Below are positions 19,130 to 33,062 of a DNA stretch of 64,000 bases, one piece after another (position 1 is the stretch's first letter; each line of letters opens with the position of its first letter). Under the pieces are notes generated by a model. It was not told where the DNA came from. It saw nothing but the letters and a program-made list of their open reading frames with translations, and searched no databases. This DNA comes from Pithys albifrons albifrons (taxonomy: Eukaryota; Chordata; Aves; Passeriformes; Thamnophilidae), in the NCBI RefSeq assembly GCF_047495875.1, contig NC_092497.1, forward strand, positions 33,239,375-33,303,374. Direction: 5' to 3'. A program made the position numbers and the translations under genes.

Positions 19130-22100
19130 AAAAATCTAAATAAGAATTTCATCACACAGTGAAAACAGTGATTTGCATATTGCTCTTATGCAGGGTTGGA
19201 AAAATAAGTTTTCATTCCATAAAATATTTCTTCTGAATTATTGTCTCAAAATTCAAGTGAGATCTCATCCTATTTATGCTTACACAAGCTGAGAAATTCT
19301 ACCTTTTGTATAGATCAGAATTCATTTTTAAATGAACATGCCAAGTTTTGGATTTGCCTTATAGTTGCCTAGCATGCTTTTTATTTTATCTTGTGCTGTT
19401 ATGTTACTGTGTTAAGGCTATTTGGTGAAAGACAGTTCTGCAGTTTTAATCTAGTGGTGACAAAGCACAGCATACAGCTATGAGAAACACTCAGAAAAAA
19501 AAGAAAGGGAGATGGAAAATTAAGGAACCAATGAGAAGTGTGTGGATTCAAAGGGACTACATACATATACCGACACAGTCCCTATGAAATCATTACCTAT
19601 TTACAATCATAAACATAGCTACGCAGTGTGCCAAGTCAAAAACCTTGCTACTTTTGATTTTACAGATGGTGAACAGTCTTTCTTGCATTTAAGCCCTATT
19701 TGTTTATGTACCCCGCAAGACTGTTTCATAAATAAATCTATATTTCTATAAAAACAGAAAGGTTTCAGGTAGAAAAGGAGCTTTAGGGTTTGCAATGCAA
19801 AATTTTTCCAGGTACATGTTCCTACAGTACCCATCTTCAGAAGTTTAAATCAGAGATCTCTTGCAGGTCTCACTATCCATTTTATGTTTTGTAATTTAAT
19901 AAAAATGAGGCTCAGGAGGAAAATGTACCAAGAAACCCCATTAAAATCCATTAAAATCTCATTTTTGCAGGGTCTTGTCTTTCCTTGTCCTTAGATTAAA
20001 CTGGAGTAAGAGCTGCCTTTAGCAAAATGGTAATAACCATTTTAGTTCTAGAATTCCCAACTGCAGGAGCTGTGCCTTAACAAAGTAATATGGAGATCTG
20101 AGCAAAACTTTATTCAGATCTTAAAAAGAACATTGTAGGATGGTGAGAACATATTTGCCAGGCTTCTTTTTTCTTCTTCTCCCCGCCACTTCCCCCCCTC
20201 CCCGTTATTTTTGCTTTCCCATATTCCCCCTTTCCACAAAGCTGAAGATAAATGAATGTAATTGACACTAGAATCAAGGAAATGTTCAATTCCGAACCAG
20301 GATTACCTCTGAGCTATATCCAGAGTCCTGTTGCTCAGAGAGTCCACCATTTCATGACGGAAAATCGCAATAATTGCTGTTTTTACAATTTTCTATTTCT
20401 TCTTTGGCTTTTTAAAAATAATAATGTTTTTATTTTCCTACTGGTTATCTGAAAAGGTAAAACCCATTTGGCATTTACATTCTCAAAGTAGTGATTTCTT
20501 TTCTATTTTTATATTTTGTAGGTTAAAAATATCGACATTTTTACCCATTAACAGTGAATGAAATTATTCCAATATCTAAAATGCTAAAGATATGTAATAA
20601 TGCTTTCATTCCAGTTGAACCTCTTTGCTGCCTAAAGAAGTTCAAGACATTAATATGTAGTGTGTTAAAGTGTATATATCATGGTGATCAAGGGGATAAA
20701 TTAGAAATAACTGATTGATTCAGTACAGCCATTGAAAAATACATTACATATTGAGGTAGAATTGTGGACTTAAAAAAATCCACAAGAGCTGTGTGTATGA
20801 TGACCCAAAAATCACTCAGATACTATGATAATGGAAATCATATGAGAATTTCAGACTATACATACCTACTCTCCATCTCCAGAGAAAACCAAAACACACC
20901 CCACTTTCTCTTTGGTTTTGTGAGCAGATTATATGACAGTTGCACTCTGAAAAATTTAGATTGAAAGAATTTTGAGGCAGTTGCAAATTTTGATTCTGCT
21001 TTTCCCCCTGCTGTTTTGTATTGGGATAAATAAAAATGCTGTAGAAGATCAGCTGAAATCAAATACTTCTATTTCTTACACAGGGAGGCTACTGGCCACC
21101 TGCTTGGGTCTACTATTTCACTTTGGGAAGGCCAGATTTTGCTATCTTGTAGCCTCAACCTATTATCCTAGCTAAAGTGAAACCCCAATTTCACTGAGTA
21201 CCTCTTCTGCAGCAGGCAAAAAGTAAAATGGGGATAAAAGGTTAGATTAGAAAGTCACTGATAAAGAAATAGCAGAAATAATCAGGCCTCTCTGGTAGAT
21301 AAAAGTAAACTTACAAGAAAAAGAGATATACGTAGACATCATGACAGATCTAGTATTCCCTAAGAGTTACCATGTAGTGATACTGAAGATGCCATCCCTT
21401 TTCCTTCATTTAGAACAGACTTTATCTTAGAGTCTTACAAACTGTGGCTATAACTTCTGGACACTGTGAGATTTATTTTTTAAAAAAGACTCATCCACTC
21501 AGGGAAGTACGGCCAAGCTTGACAGTTTGCTGATGGCTTTCTGCTCCATGTACAGCTGAGTGTGCACAGATGGCATCCATCACCATACAGTTTTACTACT
21601 ATAGTTGGGATAGGAAAACAGGCAGTTGTAACTCTGGCCAGCGACAAAGATCATCCCCTCTCTCTCTACTCTATAAAGATAAGCGCAAGAGATTTTTTTA
21701 TTCTATCAGCCAGATGTGGTTTTGATTTACAATTCAAATTATAAAAACAGTGAGACAGAGCATTCACTCTATGCTGTTGTTGCTTTGCTTGGAGTGCAAA
21801 GTGGAAAGTTGCTACTGCACTAATATTGAGACTCAAGAGTAATCAGTGTATGCACAATTTGGTGGGGTGTGGGGGTGTGGGGGGGATCCTGACAAGCTAT
21901 ATCAGCAGTAGTATCAAGAAGGAATAAAAATCATGGATATTTGTGGTGGCAGGACCAGAGAGAGGTCTACCAGGGGAAACAGGACCTCAGGACAGATAGG
22001 AGAAAGTATGGAGTCACTGGCATGGGGCTTCAGGGAGAGAAAGCTTCTCAAGAAAACTTCCTTTTGTGTTACCCATATTCTAATCTACACAGGAGGAGAG

Positions 22101-22823
22101 GGTAACAGACACATCTGAGTTTGTTTCATTTTTGTTCAAAGAAAACCCAGAGCTTTCACACTTGAAAATGCTGTGCTCTACAAAAAAGATTGCCTTTTAA
22201 AGATTTATGTTTAATTCTGCTGTGTGCATTGCCTACAATCAAGATAGACTTCAAACAATAGGACTTCCACCAATCCTCTTTCAGCAAAATTCTAACATGG
22301 TGTTTTAGCTTTGGGAACATGTGCTATGCATGAACAAGTAAAGCAGGGCTGTGATCAGTTGTCCCTCCTTTATGAGTATCCTCAAGAAATGCAGTTCTGC
22401 ACCTCATTTAAAAATATGTAGCACACTTCTTAAATTTACACTGACACACATAGATGAGAATTTATGATGAGCGTTTTAGTTCTCTGAACTGACTTCTGAT
22501 GAAAGTGAATTACTATCATAATAAATGAAGAGAATAGGAAAACATGCACATTCAATTCTCAATCAAAAAAAAGGAGAAAATATTATACTGAAGTTACAGA
22601 AATTGCATCTGTCACTGTGCTAATGAGGTTTTTTTACATTATTTTATTTAAGAACAACCATGTGATCCATCAAAGAAGCAGTTACAAAACACAAACTGCT
22701 GCATAGTTAAGTAGGACGCTTTAATTGCTCTGGCTGTGAGACCCTGATCTGCTTGTCCCATAGAGGACCCCTGCAGTCTCAATTGACCCCATAGACCTGA
22801 AAGCAAGTTTCAGCAGGGACAGA
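19130..22823. other. AT-rich intergenic DNA, no gene seen
   Basis: No coding exon or named repeat supported. A pyrimidine-rich patch lies near 20165-20235 and a G-rich patch near 21862-21885. Confidence 0.5.
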
Positions 22824-22828
22824 CTGCC

Positions 22829-23453
22829 TGTTATGGGTTCACCTAGGTGGGCCTAGATTTGGGCCCTGAAGTGTGGACTAGGCCGAAGCTGTCAGCTGAC
22901 TTGAGCTGGGCTGAGCTAACAGCTGACCTCTTCTAGCCTGTAATTTTGTATTCCATACCACATTATGACATCATCTCCAGGGAAGGAGGAACCAGTGTGG
23001 GAGTGGTTAAGTCAGTCGCTTCTCAGCCCTCCTCTTGGGAGGACGCACGATGCTGTCCCAGGGGGGATGGAGAGGACCAGGCCCACCACTGGCTCACAGG
23101 GTACCTCAGGAAAGTAAAATGTGTTGTTCTGGGTCTCTCCTTTCTGCTTGGGTTTGTCTCCCTGGGGAATAAGCTTCTTCTTAAGTAATGTGTAGTTAGA
23201 ACAGTAGAATTTGTGTGTTCGTTAAGAAGTTGAGGTGGGGAACTTGTTGTTGCAGACTTGTGTGAGTGTATATTTGTACTCTCTTCTAATTGTCTCTTTC
23301 TTTCTGTGAAAAATATATGTAGATTTAGTATAAATGCAGTTTGAAGTGTTTTTTTCTTTCCCCTCTCTTTTCCTTCCTTTCCCTGGTGTTAGGAGGGAGG
23401 CTTTTCTCTCTGTGCTTGGGGGCGTTGGCAGTTGCTTATCTCAAACCAAGACA
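22829..23453 (+). mobile_element. Solo LTR of a third ERV family
   Basis: 625 bp, from tgttatgggttcacc to ctcaaaccaagaca, flanked by a perfect 5-bp duplication ctgcc (22824-22828 and 23454-23458). The last bases (tcaaaccaagaca) are shared with the ERV-B LTR end, so the two families may be related. No internal sequence remains. Confidence 0.9.
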
Positions 23454-23458
23454 CTGCC

Positions 23459-26400
23459 CAATGCAGAGCTAAGATGCAGCCACTGGGCCACTGAGCAAGG
23501 TAAGGCAGGGAACACCAGAGGAGGCTGCTCAGCTGTATTGTTTGTGTCATCCAGGCTCTGGCACTGCATGTCTTTGGGCTCCCCACTTCTCTTTCCATCA
23601 GTGTCTATCTCTTGACACAAATGCTGGTTTCTTCCAGAACCAAGATGGCATCAGCACAACAGAGATCATCAGCCTGATCCTTAGCAAGATGGCATTTACT
23701 CAGCTGTAAAGTTTTATATCAACAATAGTGTTGATCCACAGCTGGTGGGCTGTACATTTGAGTACTTATATGCACAGTTTTAATATGTTACTAAGTCACA
23801 CGTGAACCAAATGTGAGTTTCCACCAACAAACCAAGTAGGTATGAGAACCATGCTTTTATACTGGAGTCCACCTCAGCGGTCTGATGCATTGCCCCCATT
23901 TATACTGTTTTACCTCCTATTGGGAGCAACAACAGAGGTATGGATGGGTATCACATACCTTGGTGCAGTCCCTTTTATATCTTACTGCTCAAATGTACAC
24001 TCATCTAGCATCTCCTCCTCCATTTCATTCTCCTTTGTTTCTTTCATGTCCTTTAAGTCCCATCTTTCCTATTCCTTACACTCATGATATGCTACAATAT
24101 TTTTTGTACACATACAGAAGAAATAGGTAACTAATATCAGACATCAAATCACACATTTCTAGTGACATCATTGGGAAAATTGCATTATTGGTCACTATTT
24201 TGAATCGGGTCTGTGAGGCAGTTCTGTCAATGCTTATAAAACACTTCTGTTGTGAGATACCAGGCAGTGTGTAAATAAACTTCTGATCTCCTGGCATCCA
24301 AGTAGCACCCCTACTGTACACCATTTCATTTTTACATGTTGCAACAATTCTGCTGTACCGTAACATACATTTGTGCAAGTCATGCTTGTTAAAAAGGCAT
24401 TACTGTTTCTATTATTAATATTTGAAGTTACTAACATAAAAAATCACATGATCTTTGCAAGAAACTTCTTTAAAAGCTGCTTGATCATGAGATGCTCACT
24501 CTTCTCTTACTATGTTTTCAGTAACAGCTTTCTTTATCACTCCTTCTGGCTTTTATTAACACATTAGATTTTTATGAATTTTAGTGTTGAAATAGGGAAT
24601 CATACTTGATATCAAAATGCTATGATTGCATTAGAAGAAATGCATGAGACCCTGGTATAGAATTCCTCTATTCTGAATAAATAGAAGTTTTATCACACTG
24701 GGTAGATGAAAAACATGATTCACATGAGGTGACAAGGTTTTTGAAATGTCATGTTAAGAGCATCAGTTTCACAAGCAACTTACCCCACAGGACAAAGTTG
24801 GTTGGTATCATCAGTTTGTGCTTCAGCCCTCCATGGAAAGCAATTGCAGTCCTCAGTGTAATAAACAGGCTATAAGATTTAAGAAGCTGGATTCTGAAAA
24901 GTAGTTCATGAAAAATTAATTTCCTTAATTTTTAATTTTCATGCTCTAGGAAATCTGCTGACTTGAGAACTTTTACTGTTTCTCTTTTCCTTGTCTGCCC
25001 TTTTCCTCCCCACTTTGCCTTTTTTTTTATTTTTAGTTAAGAATTTAGTTAAGGCTGCCAGGCCCCAGGAAAAAAAAAGAAAAAAAAATCACAGAGAGCT
25101 AACCCTTTGCTTCCTTAGCACACGCTCATAGTCATACTGTAAGAACTGATATATAGGGAAGCAACTACCTTTGGTCAATGACTTCAGGCCTGAGAATAGA
25201 TATCATTGAGGAATTCTTTGATGCCAGACAGGATTATTAAATCCTAAAAGAGAGTTATAAAGTGAAATTAGTTGCTTAGTTCATTGGAAGGCAGTGAAAG
25301 TTGGCCTATCTGAATATTCTTCCTCTGAAAATTGTCCGCAAGCTCTCCAAGAGAAGGATGTTGTCTTTGATTTGTGTTTGTAAAATGAGTAGCAACACAG
25401 CAGAACAGTAAATGGCCAGTGACATTGAGCAGAAAAAGTGGAACAGCCAGAAATACCTGCTGTTTGCTAGAAAAATGCACAGTTTTCAAAAATAATGTTA
25501 TATAAGCTATTTCAAAGGAATGCAAAAGAGCAAACAACAGCAACAACAAAAAAATTCTGGTGCTGCATTTTTCTTGGAGGATACCAGTAATAGAGTGATG
25601 AGGCCATTGCTGTGCAGAGCCGTAGTACATCCAGGGGTAGCTGCTGTTTAAAATGGCTCACTTAAAATTGAGAAGGTGTTGACTGATCACCTGGTATCCA
25701 ACAAACTGCTCTACCACCTTCCTTCTTGCAGGATGGGGACTGAGGAAGACAATTAGATGGAATAAAAACCTACAGGGTCAAGATAATGGCAGTTTAATAC
25801 AGAAAAGACAAAGGTCATGTGTGGAAACAGAGGAAAACAGGATTTATTCTCTGCTTCCCATCAGCGGGTGATGTCCAGCGACTTCCTGAGAAGGAAAGCC
25901 TTAGTATGCATAGGATTGCAAATAAATATTGTAATAATAAAAGCTCCTTCCTCCTACTCCTTTTCCTTAGCTTTTACTGCTGATCAGACATGAAATATCC
26001 CTTTGGTCAATTTGGGCCTGCAGCCTTGCTATGTTCCTTCCCAAAATCTTCCCTATCCCAGTCTACTGCTGTTGGAGAGATAGCACTGATGCTGTACCAA
26101 AACTGCATAGCAGCAATCAAAGCGTTGATGTGCCACCAACACCTTTGTGTCTGCCAATATAAAGTACAGTGCTACAGAGCCTGCTAAGAGGAAAATAAAA
26201 TCCATCTCAGCCAGACCCCGTACAGAGGGAGGTAAGGGCACAGAGACAACAGCACATGAGTACCTGCACACATACTCTGGGATGGAACTGATATCACTCA
26301 CTACACCCAAACTCAAATACCTTGGGAGAGACTGTCCTTGGTCCTTCTTTCTCAATACAGAATAAACAACTGAATAAGTAACAGTAAACTGAAATACAGA

Positions 26401-28618
26401 GAGGAATAAGCAGTCATGTTTTATCTGCCTCATTTGTCATCAGAAGAGACTGACTTGAGCTAATTGAAACCAGAAGAAATTTAATGAGTGATAAGAGGCC
26501 ACTGTAAAAGGACAGGTCAGCTGTGTTTCCATCTGTGTCTGGAATGCATTCTTTATCTTTAAATAATTGATATTATTTATACTAAGTATGTGTATGATAA
26601 TATCTAAAATGTAATATTTTTTGTCATGCACAACTCACAGTTGCCACCCCACTCATGAAGGCTGATGTGATATAGAAGAGATTCTGGCTGTGTTGCCTCC
26701 CTGTAAGGCTGAAGAAATACTTACACCCATTTTGCAAATATTTAAATACAGGTAGAAATTTTACACTGTGGAAGTGCTGGAGGAGAATGGGAAAGGGGGG
26801 GGGGGGAAAGGTAACATATAGTTAAGAATGGAGACATAAAACAAGATTTTTATCTTTATAGCAATTATTGTTGCTTACTAGGCACAGAAAGAAATACACC
26901 TCTAAAATGGAACCAGACAGATTAGAACTCTGCATAAGTCTTTTATTGCAAAGTGGTCACTGACAGTTTCTGACTCCTGGGAGTGTGATTATGATGAAAA
27001 TCAGGCAAGGAGGGAGAGTCTATCTGAATGACAAAAAAGAAATCAGTTTTAATTTTTGTGTTCTACAAAAAGGTAGGGATTTTTTATTTTTCACACTTAC
27101 CAAAAGCTACTCATTTGGTGGTACAGCCTCGATAAACTACAAGTGTCACATCAATAATACCCCATATACTTATTCAAGGGGTTTACATTCTCACATTTAG
27201 GTATGAAATCTGTTCCAGGAAGTATAGAACATAGATTAAGAAATGATCTTGATTCTTGTATGAGATTTGAAGGAATAAATTTTACATCAATAAATATGAG
27301 ATGGAACTCCCTGCAATACTAAGATTGAGTTTTGCAAGGCTGCTTAGAAATCTAAATACCAGTCAGCCACTTAAAATCCTATGACAGCAGGTGGAAAATT
27401 TCACCAGCAATGAATGTACTTGAAGTAAGGAATGGTTTGTTCATATGTCATATTACAAAGATTAAAAATCTTTTCACTCTGTTATTTAAACTTTTTAAAT
27501 ATTTTTCTTTTCTGTTGATTTTCACATATTTGGGAATGTTGTCCATATAATATTTCTTTTGTGGTTTTTGTTGTTGTTTTCCCCATCATAACAACAAGTG
27601 ACTTTTGTCTTCTCTTGAGCTAAGAGAGAATAACAAGAAAAAATTCTATTAAAAGAAGTGGTTCATTCATATTCTCAGTGAGGTTTTACAAATGCCTGAG
27701 CAAGACAAGTATGAATTAGGCACACTGATAGGGTTTGGTTTGCACACATGTAACTAGCCTTGCTCATGCAATATGCACAGACCCTGTTGTCAGACAAATT
27801 ATATCCTCTTGGAAATTGCCTATTTCTTATGGTCCTCTTACTATTCTCACATCTTGAAATTTTGCTTTTTGTTGTCACCATCAAGCCTATCCTACTCAGA
27901 AATCCCACTATTTTAACCCACTTACAGTGTGAGTAACTATTCCGTTGTCCTAAATGCCCATGTCTCATCACTTGTGATGGACTAAAAAGGGAGTGAGTTT
28001 GATGCAATCACAGTTTGATGAAAGTATTAGTCAAGGCTCATGCCAATACATCAAGAGTAGTGATAGATGGAGAATTAGCTAAGGCCACATCCAGACAACC
28101 CCTGCAGAAGTGACCATGCTGATGAGATATATTCTCCTGCAGCTTGCACCTCTTCTTTCAAAGAAAGTCTGGAGAATTAGATATTTTATTTTTGATGATG
28201 TTCAGAAGTCTACGCTACACAGCCTGGCTTTGCTGTTAAGTAAATGAAGAGGTCTTATCAGTTTGTGATGGCCAGCAGCAAGAGCACAGGAAACACTGTC
28301 TTGTGCTTTAGGCATAAGTGGTAGGATCTCAAATCATAACTGCTTTTTTTTCCTGTAACAATTGTATATAGTTCACTCAGAGGAGTCATGTTTCTTTGAT
28401 CCACACTTCAGCTCCCTTAAAATGAAATGAGGGATTTCCACCTTTCTCTGAAAATGTCACTGCTATTGTTCCTAGCATTCTTCTTCAGTTTTAATTAAGG
28501 TTTGCTGTCCATGTGGTAATGTAAAACCATTCATGTGATGTTTGTGGACCTGTAGGACCTATAGATGCTTCTGCACATACTAATGCATAAAAATTTGTTT
28601 AAGTCTCTTAAAGTTTAC
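23459..28618. other. AT-rich intergenic DNA, no gene seen
   Basis: The longest frames (25268-25630 and 26053-26433, both minus) have no recognisable domain and look random. A G run lies at about 26796-26807, and poly-T/poly-A patches at about 25020-25090. Confidence 0.5.
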
Positions 28619-28623
28619 CCAGG

Positions 28624-29311
28624 TGTCCTAGTTAGAGTAGCCAAGACCAGCTTATGACTGTGTGGGTGTAACCAAAACTATGTATTCTACATCCTCTATG
28701 TAATTTCTAACAAACTGTTAACAATGGACCTTTTGCAGCACCTACCCAGGGCACACCTGATCCCTCAGGCTACAAGCTGGGTGTTGGAGAAGCCTGTGAG
28801 GCAGGGTCTTCACACCAATGATTCAGGTGTGATAACTCACTTCAGGGAGGCATTAGCACCGTCACATCCAGCCTGAGGGGTCATGTCTGCTAATGGACCA
28901 TCAAAGATTCCAAAAATATTTTGAAACTCCTTGCCCTGTGGGAGATACTGGGCATTCCCACCTGAACATAAGTATATATTATCGTGGGGTTTGGGGATTT
29001 CTGATACTCCTTGTCAGATCCAGAGGACGACTAGAACCTCAAAAGGGCTGCAGCCATTATCTTCATGAACAGTTTTCCTTTTGCTTTGTACGCAAGGGGA
29101 CCACGTGGTGCTCAGCACAGGGGCTGATGAACATCATTCTGTTTATGCCTCAGGGTGTTGGGTTATACATCTGGGTTTTATGGATAAAACCCGATTTTTT
29201 TCCCTGTATAATTGTATTTATTGTAATCTTTTTATTAAATGCTAACTCTGATTTATAATCTCTTTTGAGTTGGGTTCATTTCTCCTGCTGGTTTACCTTT
29301 AAAACAGCACA
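28624..29311 (+). mobile_element. Solo LTR, old member of the ERV-A family
   Basis: 688 bp, tgtcctag to acagcaca, with the long-form extra block and a TATA-like tatatatta near 28973-28981. It is the most diverged family member here by eye. The flanks ccagg and ccccg do not match, so the duplication has decayed or the copy was rearranged. Confidence 0.85.
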
Positions 29312-30960
29312 CCCCGTGTCTTGCTGCATGTGGATTGACAGGACATTAACTGTTCAGATAACATTATTATTCAGTGTGTACCTGAAACTGACAGTGTTGT
29401 CAGTAGTGGATAACATGCATTTTCTGATAAAACACCACAGTAATGGAGTCTATAATGCAGCTGGATTTACATGTCACACTGTTTTATTATACATTTACAG
29501 TGAGACCTTATAACTTTTTTTATGTGGTAGAAATCATATTTATTCTTTGTGTTCTTTGTTGAAGCACTTAGCTTCTCTACCTGTTGGTCAACTGAACTCC
29601 AAACCTGAATTATTCTCATAGTACTTTATAAAACAGAAGTATCCCTCAAGCACCATTGCATTTATAAGGAAAGTTTTTACTTTGTTATTGGCAGTGAGTT
29701 GTGCAACTCCTGAATAAATACAGTGACAGGGGTTTCTATTTTTTTTTCTCAGCATTTTGCTGTTGCTATGAGACTACACTGAGACTTGTCTGACTTTATA
29801 TCTGCTTCTGGATAGGAAGACTTACCAAGATTTTTTTCTGGCTATGGTGATTATAAGGACTCATGTCTATTACACAGGCTTACGTAAAAGAATTTTGACA
29901 GAAAGCACAGACACAAAATTTCTGTACTCACACAATAACTTTGTAGAGGCACCTAAAAGTATTCAGAATTTCTAAGTATTCTATTTTAGGAACAGACAGT
30001 TTCCATGTTCATTCACCAAGTCCTGGGAATATGCATTAATTTAGCTTTTGCTGTGTTTGAAAAATGAATGAATCTATGGTGAAGACAAAAGAGGAAAGAC
30101 TTAGTTGATGTTGTTTTTCAAGACTTCAATTAAATGACAATGGACATCATCATCTGTAGGTGTACACCTATGAGGAAGAAAAGGCTTGACACCATTCTCC
30201 CATTCTCCTACACTACTGTGAATCTAAAACTCAGCCTTACAACCTTCTCTTAACACAGCAATTAAATAAAATGCTGTTTGCTATGCTAGCAACAATCACA
30301 CATTCAAGTCCAAAAGTGTTTGGCTGTATTATAATTTATTTAATCATAACTCCTAACAAGAATATATTTCTCTTGTTTATAGCGCTATATGAATTGTGTA
30401 CAATTAAATCTGGGGGTAGATATTTCCTGCTGTGGAAAAGCAACATGCTTTAGAGCTCTCTGCTATTCCTCTATTTAACCATGGTGGTGGCTTTCCAAAG
30501 GCAAACTCAGAGATGGCTCAAGAGGTGTTGCATGGCACAGAGAAAGGAAGACATCATGAGACAGTGATGCTTTAACAGGAACACTGTGAAACTAATGAAG
30601 TTACATGAATTAAGCTTTCAATATCTTAGCAAAACCAAGATACTATAGGAAAAATTTAAAAAAAATGAAAAAAAACATTTGATTTTCTTGTGTATATTAA
30701 CACATAAAAGACACGGTTTACAAGAGTTTGGAAATGGAAGAGTTGAGTATAGCAAGATGTTTTACCCCTATTCCCTAACCTGTATGTTTTATGGAGTAGA
30801 ATAGTTCATGTCAAAAACTTTCACAGCTAACTACTATTTCAAGAAAGGTAGAAGTGTATTTGTGCATATTTATGTATGTTTGTACTTACTTTGAAAAATA
30901 TTCCTGGTTTAGACCATTTAAAAGATTTAAAAAATCAGTCTCAAAATAATATTTGATGCT
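29312..30960. other. AT-rich intergenic DNA, nothing recognised
   Basis: No supported gene or repeat. Confidence 0.5.
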
Positions 30961-30961
30961 A

Positions 30962-31050
30962 TCTTAGAATCACAGAATCACAGAATATTCTGGTTTAGAA
31001 GGAACCCAAACGGACTGTCAAGTCCAGGTCTTAAGTGAACGGCCCATATA
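30962..31050 (-). mobile_element. CR1 3' fragment
   Basis: Reads agaatcacagaatcacagaa then a stretch typical of the reverse complement of the CR1 3' end. Short and truncated. Confidence 0.75.
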
Positions 31051-31969
31051 GGAATATCACATGATTTTATATCTTGGGACTTAAAAATTTTTCAATATTT
31101 TAAAACACTATATTGATTTGAGAAGGAAAATAAAACTTGTAAACAATATTTTAGAATTTTACCACTTGAATTGCTTGACACCTCTTTCTCATTGAAAGTC
31201 TTCATAAGGAAATAAAAATTTAAACAAAAATTGAAAACTCCTTTGTTCACATTCTGTTGTGAAACATAATACACTTACAGACCAGTCATAACACAGGGGT
31301 AGGGGTCACCTGTGTAAACAATAGTGTAGTACAATGTAAATCAAATATAACTACAATAGAACCCATTTCAGACTATAATTAACTCTGCATTGCATCCTTA
31401 CTGGAGATCATTAATAATGAAAATAATGGTAAATTAAATCCTGAATTTGCAAATTCATCTTTCTATCCTTGTATATCTGAGTGATCACAGTGAACAGATG
31501 TATATGTAGGGCACAAACTACGTAGCTTGCTGAGCTATGTAAAATGTACATTGTCATTGAAATTTTGAAATGTATATTTAATGTAAATATTGTTCTGATT
31601 AATATTCCTTTGCATTTTTCATCATTAGAGTCTTTAAAATGTGGAAATGCTTACTTGGAAGCAGTTGCAAGAATTTCTATTCTTCATGTTTCTAGTAGTT
31701 AGCTAGCAATATCATTTTATCTAAAATGTTTAATCTCAGTCTTATGCAACTGTGTGATAAAACCTATCAATTTTTATTTATAAGGACTAAAAGTTGTCCT
31801 CTCTTTAGTTTCAGCAATCTAATACAGTTTTCTATTGTGTCTAGTTCCCAGTACCTTCAGAATCTATCAACAACACAAACATTCAAACCTTTCAAAGTGT
31901 ATTCATTTTCCCTGAAAAGATACTTTCCCACAGTGTCTTAACTGATTTCATCCAAGTGTCTCTGATGAG
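31051..31969. other. AT-rich intergenic DNA, nothing recognised
   Basis: No supported gene or repeat. Confidence 0.5.
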
Positions 31970-32645
31970 TTACTTCTCCTGAATGAATGTCATGGTGGAG
32001 AGGACCTCAATGGACAGCTCAGTCGCTTCATTGAATCCATTTTGATTGCCATATGAAATGTCAACTAATTTCAAGACTTTGATTTGCAATTGCTGATCAT
32101 TCATGTCAGAAAGCCTTAATTTAGCTTTCATTTTAGCTATTTTACTTAAAACTAGTCCAGCCAGGTTCCTCTCATTACCAGGAAGAGACATCTGCACAAG
32201 TGCTTCAGTTGCTTTCCTTCAACAGTTTGAGGCAGAGCGGTCCAGTTAAAGCCTGTCATCACTGTAGCACAAAAGTAACCAGACTTTGCAGTTCAGGCTA
32301 TATGCTTTTAAATTCAGTGAACTCTACTGATGTGTCTACAGGGCACTGCACCTTTCCAAAAATAGCACTGAAGCTTTCAGGAAATGCCGGGCTTAAGAGG
32401 TTCAGCTCCTCCATCTATCTAAGAAAGGTACAAGAAGTGTCCTCTCCACTTTGAGGGGACTGCTGCTTGATCTTTACTATCACATTACCACTTGAATGGA
32501 GGTAGTCCCATAAACAAGGCACTAAACACCCTTTATTGCTTGGAGTCAGTATGTTCCCATTGTATCTGAGAACCACTGTGGTATACTGAGAATCAAACAC
32601 GCTATTATTGGCATTAATTCCAAGAAACAGAAAATATTTTTTCAC
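31970..32645 (-). pseudogene. Unidentified gene-like stretch with in-frame stops
   Basis: Read on the minus strand from 32645, an open stretch of 76 codons ends at a TAG (32415-32417). A further 38 codons are open in the same frame, then a second TAG and further stops. A different minus-strand frame is then open at 32197-31970 (75 codons, non-repetitive and amphipathic). The composition looks more protein-like than the surroundings, so this could be a decayed gene or exon remnant. I do not recognise the family. Chance is possible. Confidence 0.2.
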
Positions 32646-32839
32646 AAATACTCCTTAGATTCATATGAATCAAAGGCACCTAGTTCACTAGTTCATTATC
32701 TCATTTCTATTGTGGTTTTTTTTCTGACATAATCCACATTGGCTGGAATACATTGCTTTAAAATCCTTCTGATCAGTTGTATTTTAAACTGCAACAGGTC
32801 AGGGAGGAGCACATGATTCCATGTGTGAACATATGTGTT

Positions 32840-33062
32840 GCGAAGTCATAGAATGGTTTAAGTTGGAAGAGCCCTTAAAGATCATCTAGTTCTAACACCT
32901 CTTAAATAGGAAAAGACATCTTTCACTAGGCCTAGTTGCTCAGCCCTCCATCCAGCCTGGCTTTGAACACTTGCAGGGTTGGTGTATCCACAACTTCTCC
33001 AGACAACCTGTTCCAGTACCTCACCATGCTCACAGCAAAGAACAATTCCCCTTTTTCCTTTC
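32840..33062 (-). mobile_element. CR1 3' fragment
   Basis: Begins with the CR1 tail signature (tcatagaatggtttaagttgg) and runs through the degraded end of ORF2 read on the minus strand (ccagcctggctttgaacact, then acaacctgttccagtacctc). Truncated. Confidence 0.85.

Noticed and set aside
18896..19143. Cys/Val and Tyr/Ile repetitive frames
   Set aside because: Translation of the TA/CA microsatellite.
25268..25630. 120-codon minus-strand frame with hydrophobic segments
   Set aside because: No recognisable family, no start or splice context, AT-rich codons. Expected by chance over this length.
26053..26433. 126-codon minus-strand frame
   Set aside because: No domain or neighbour context. Treated as random.
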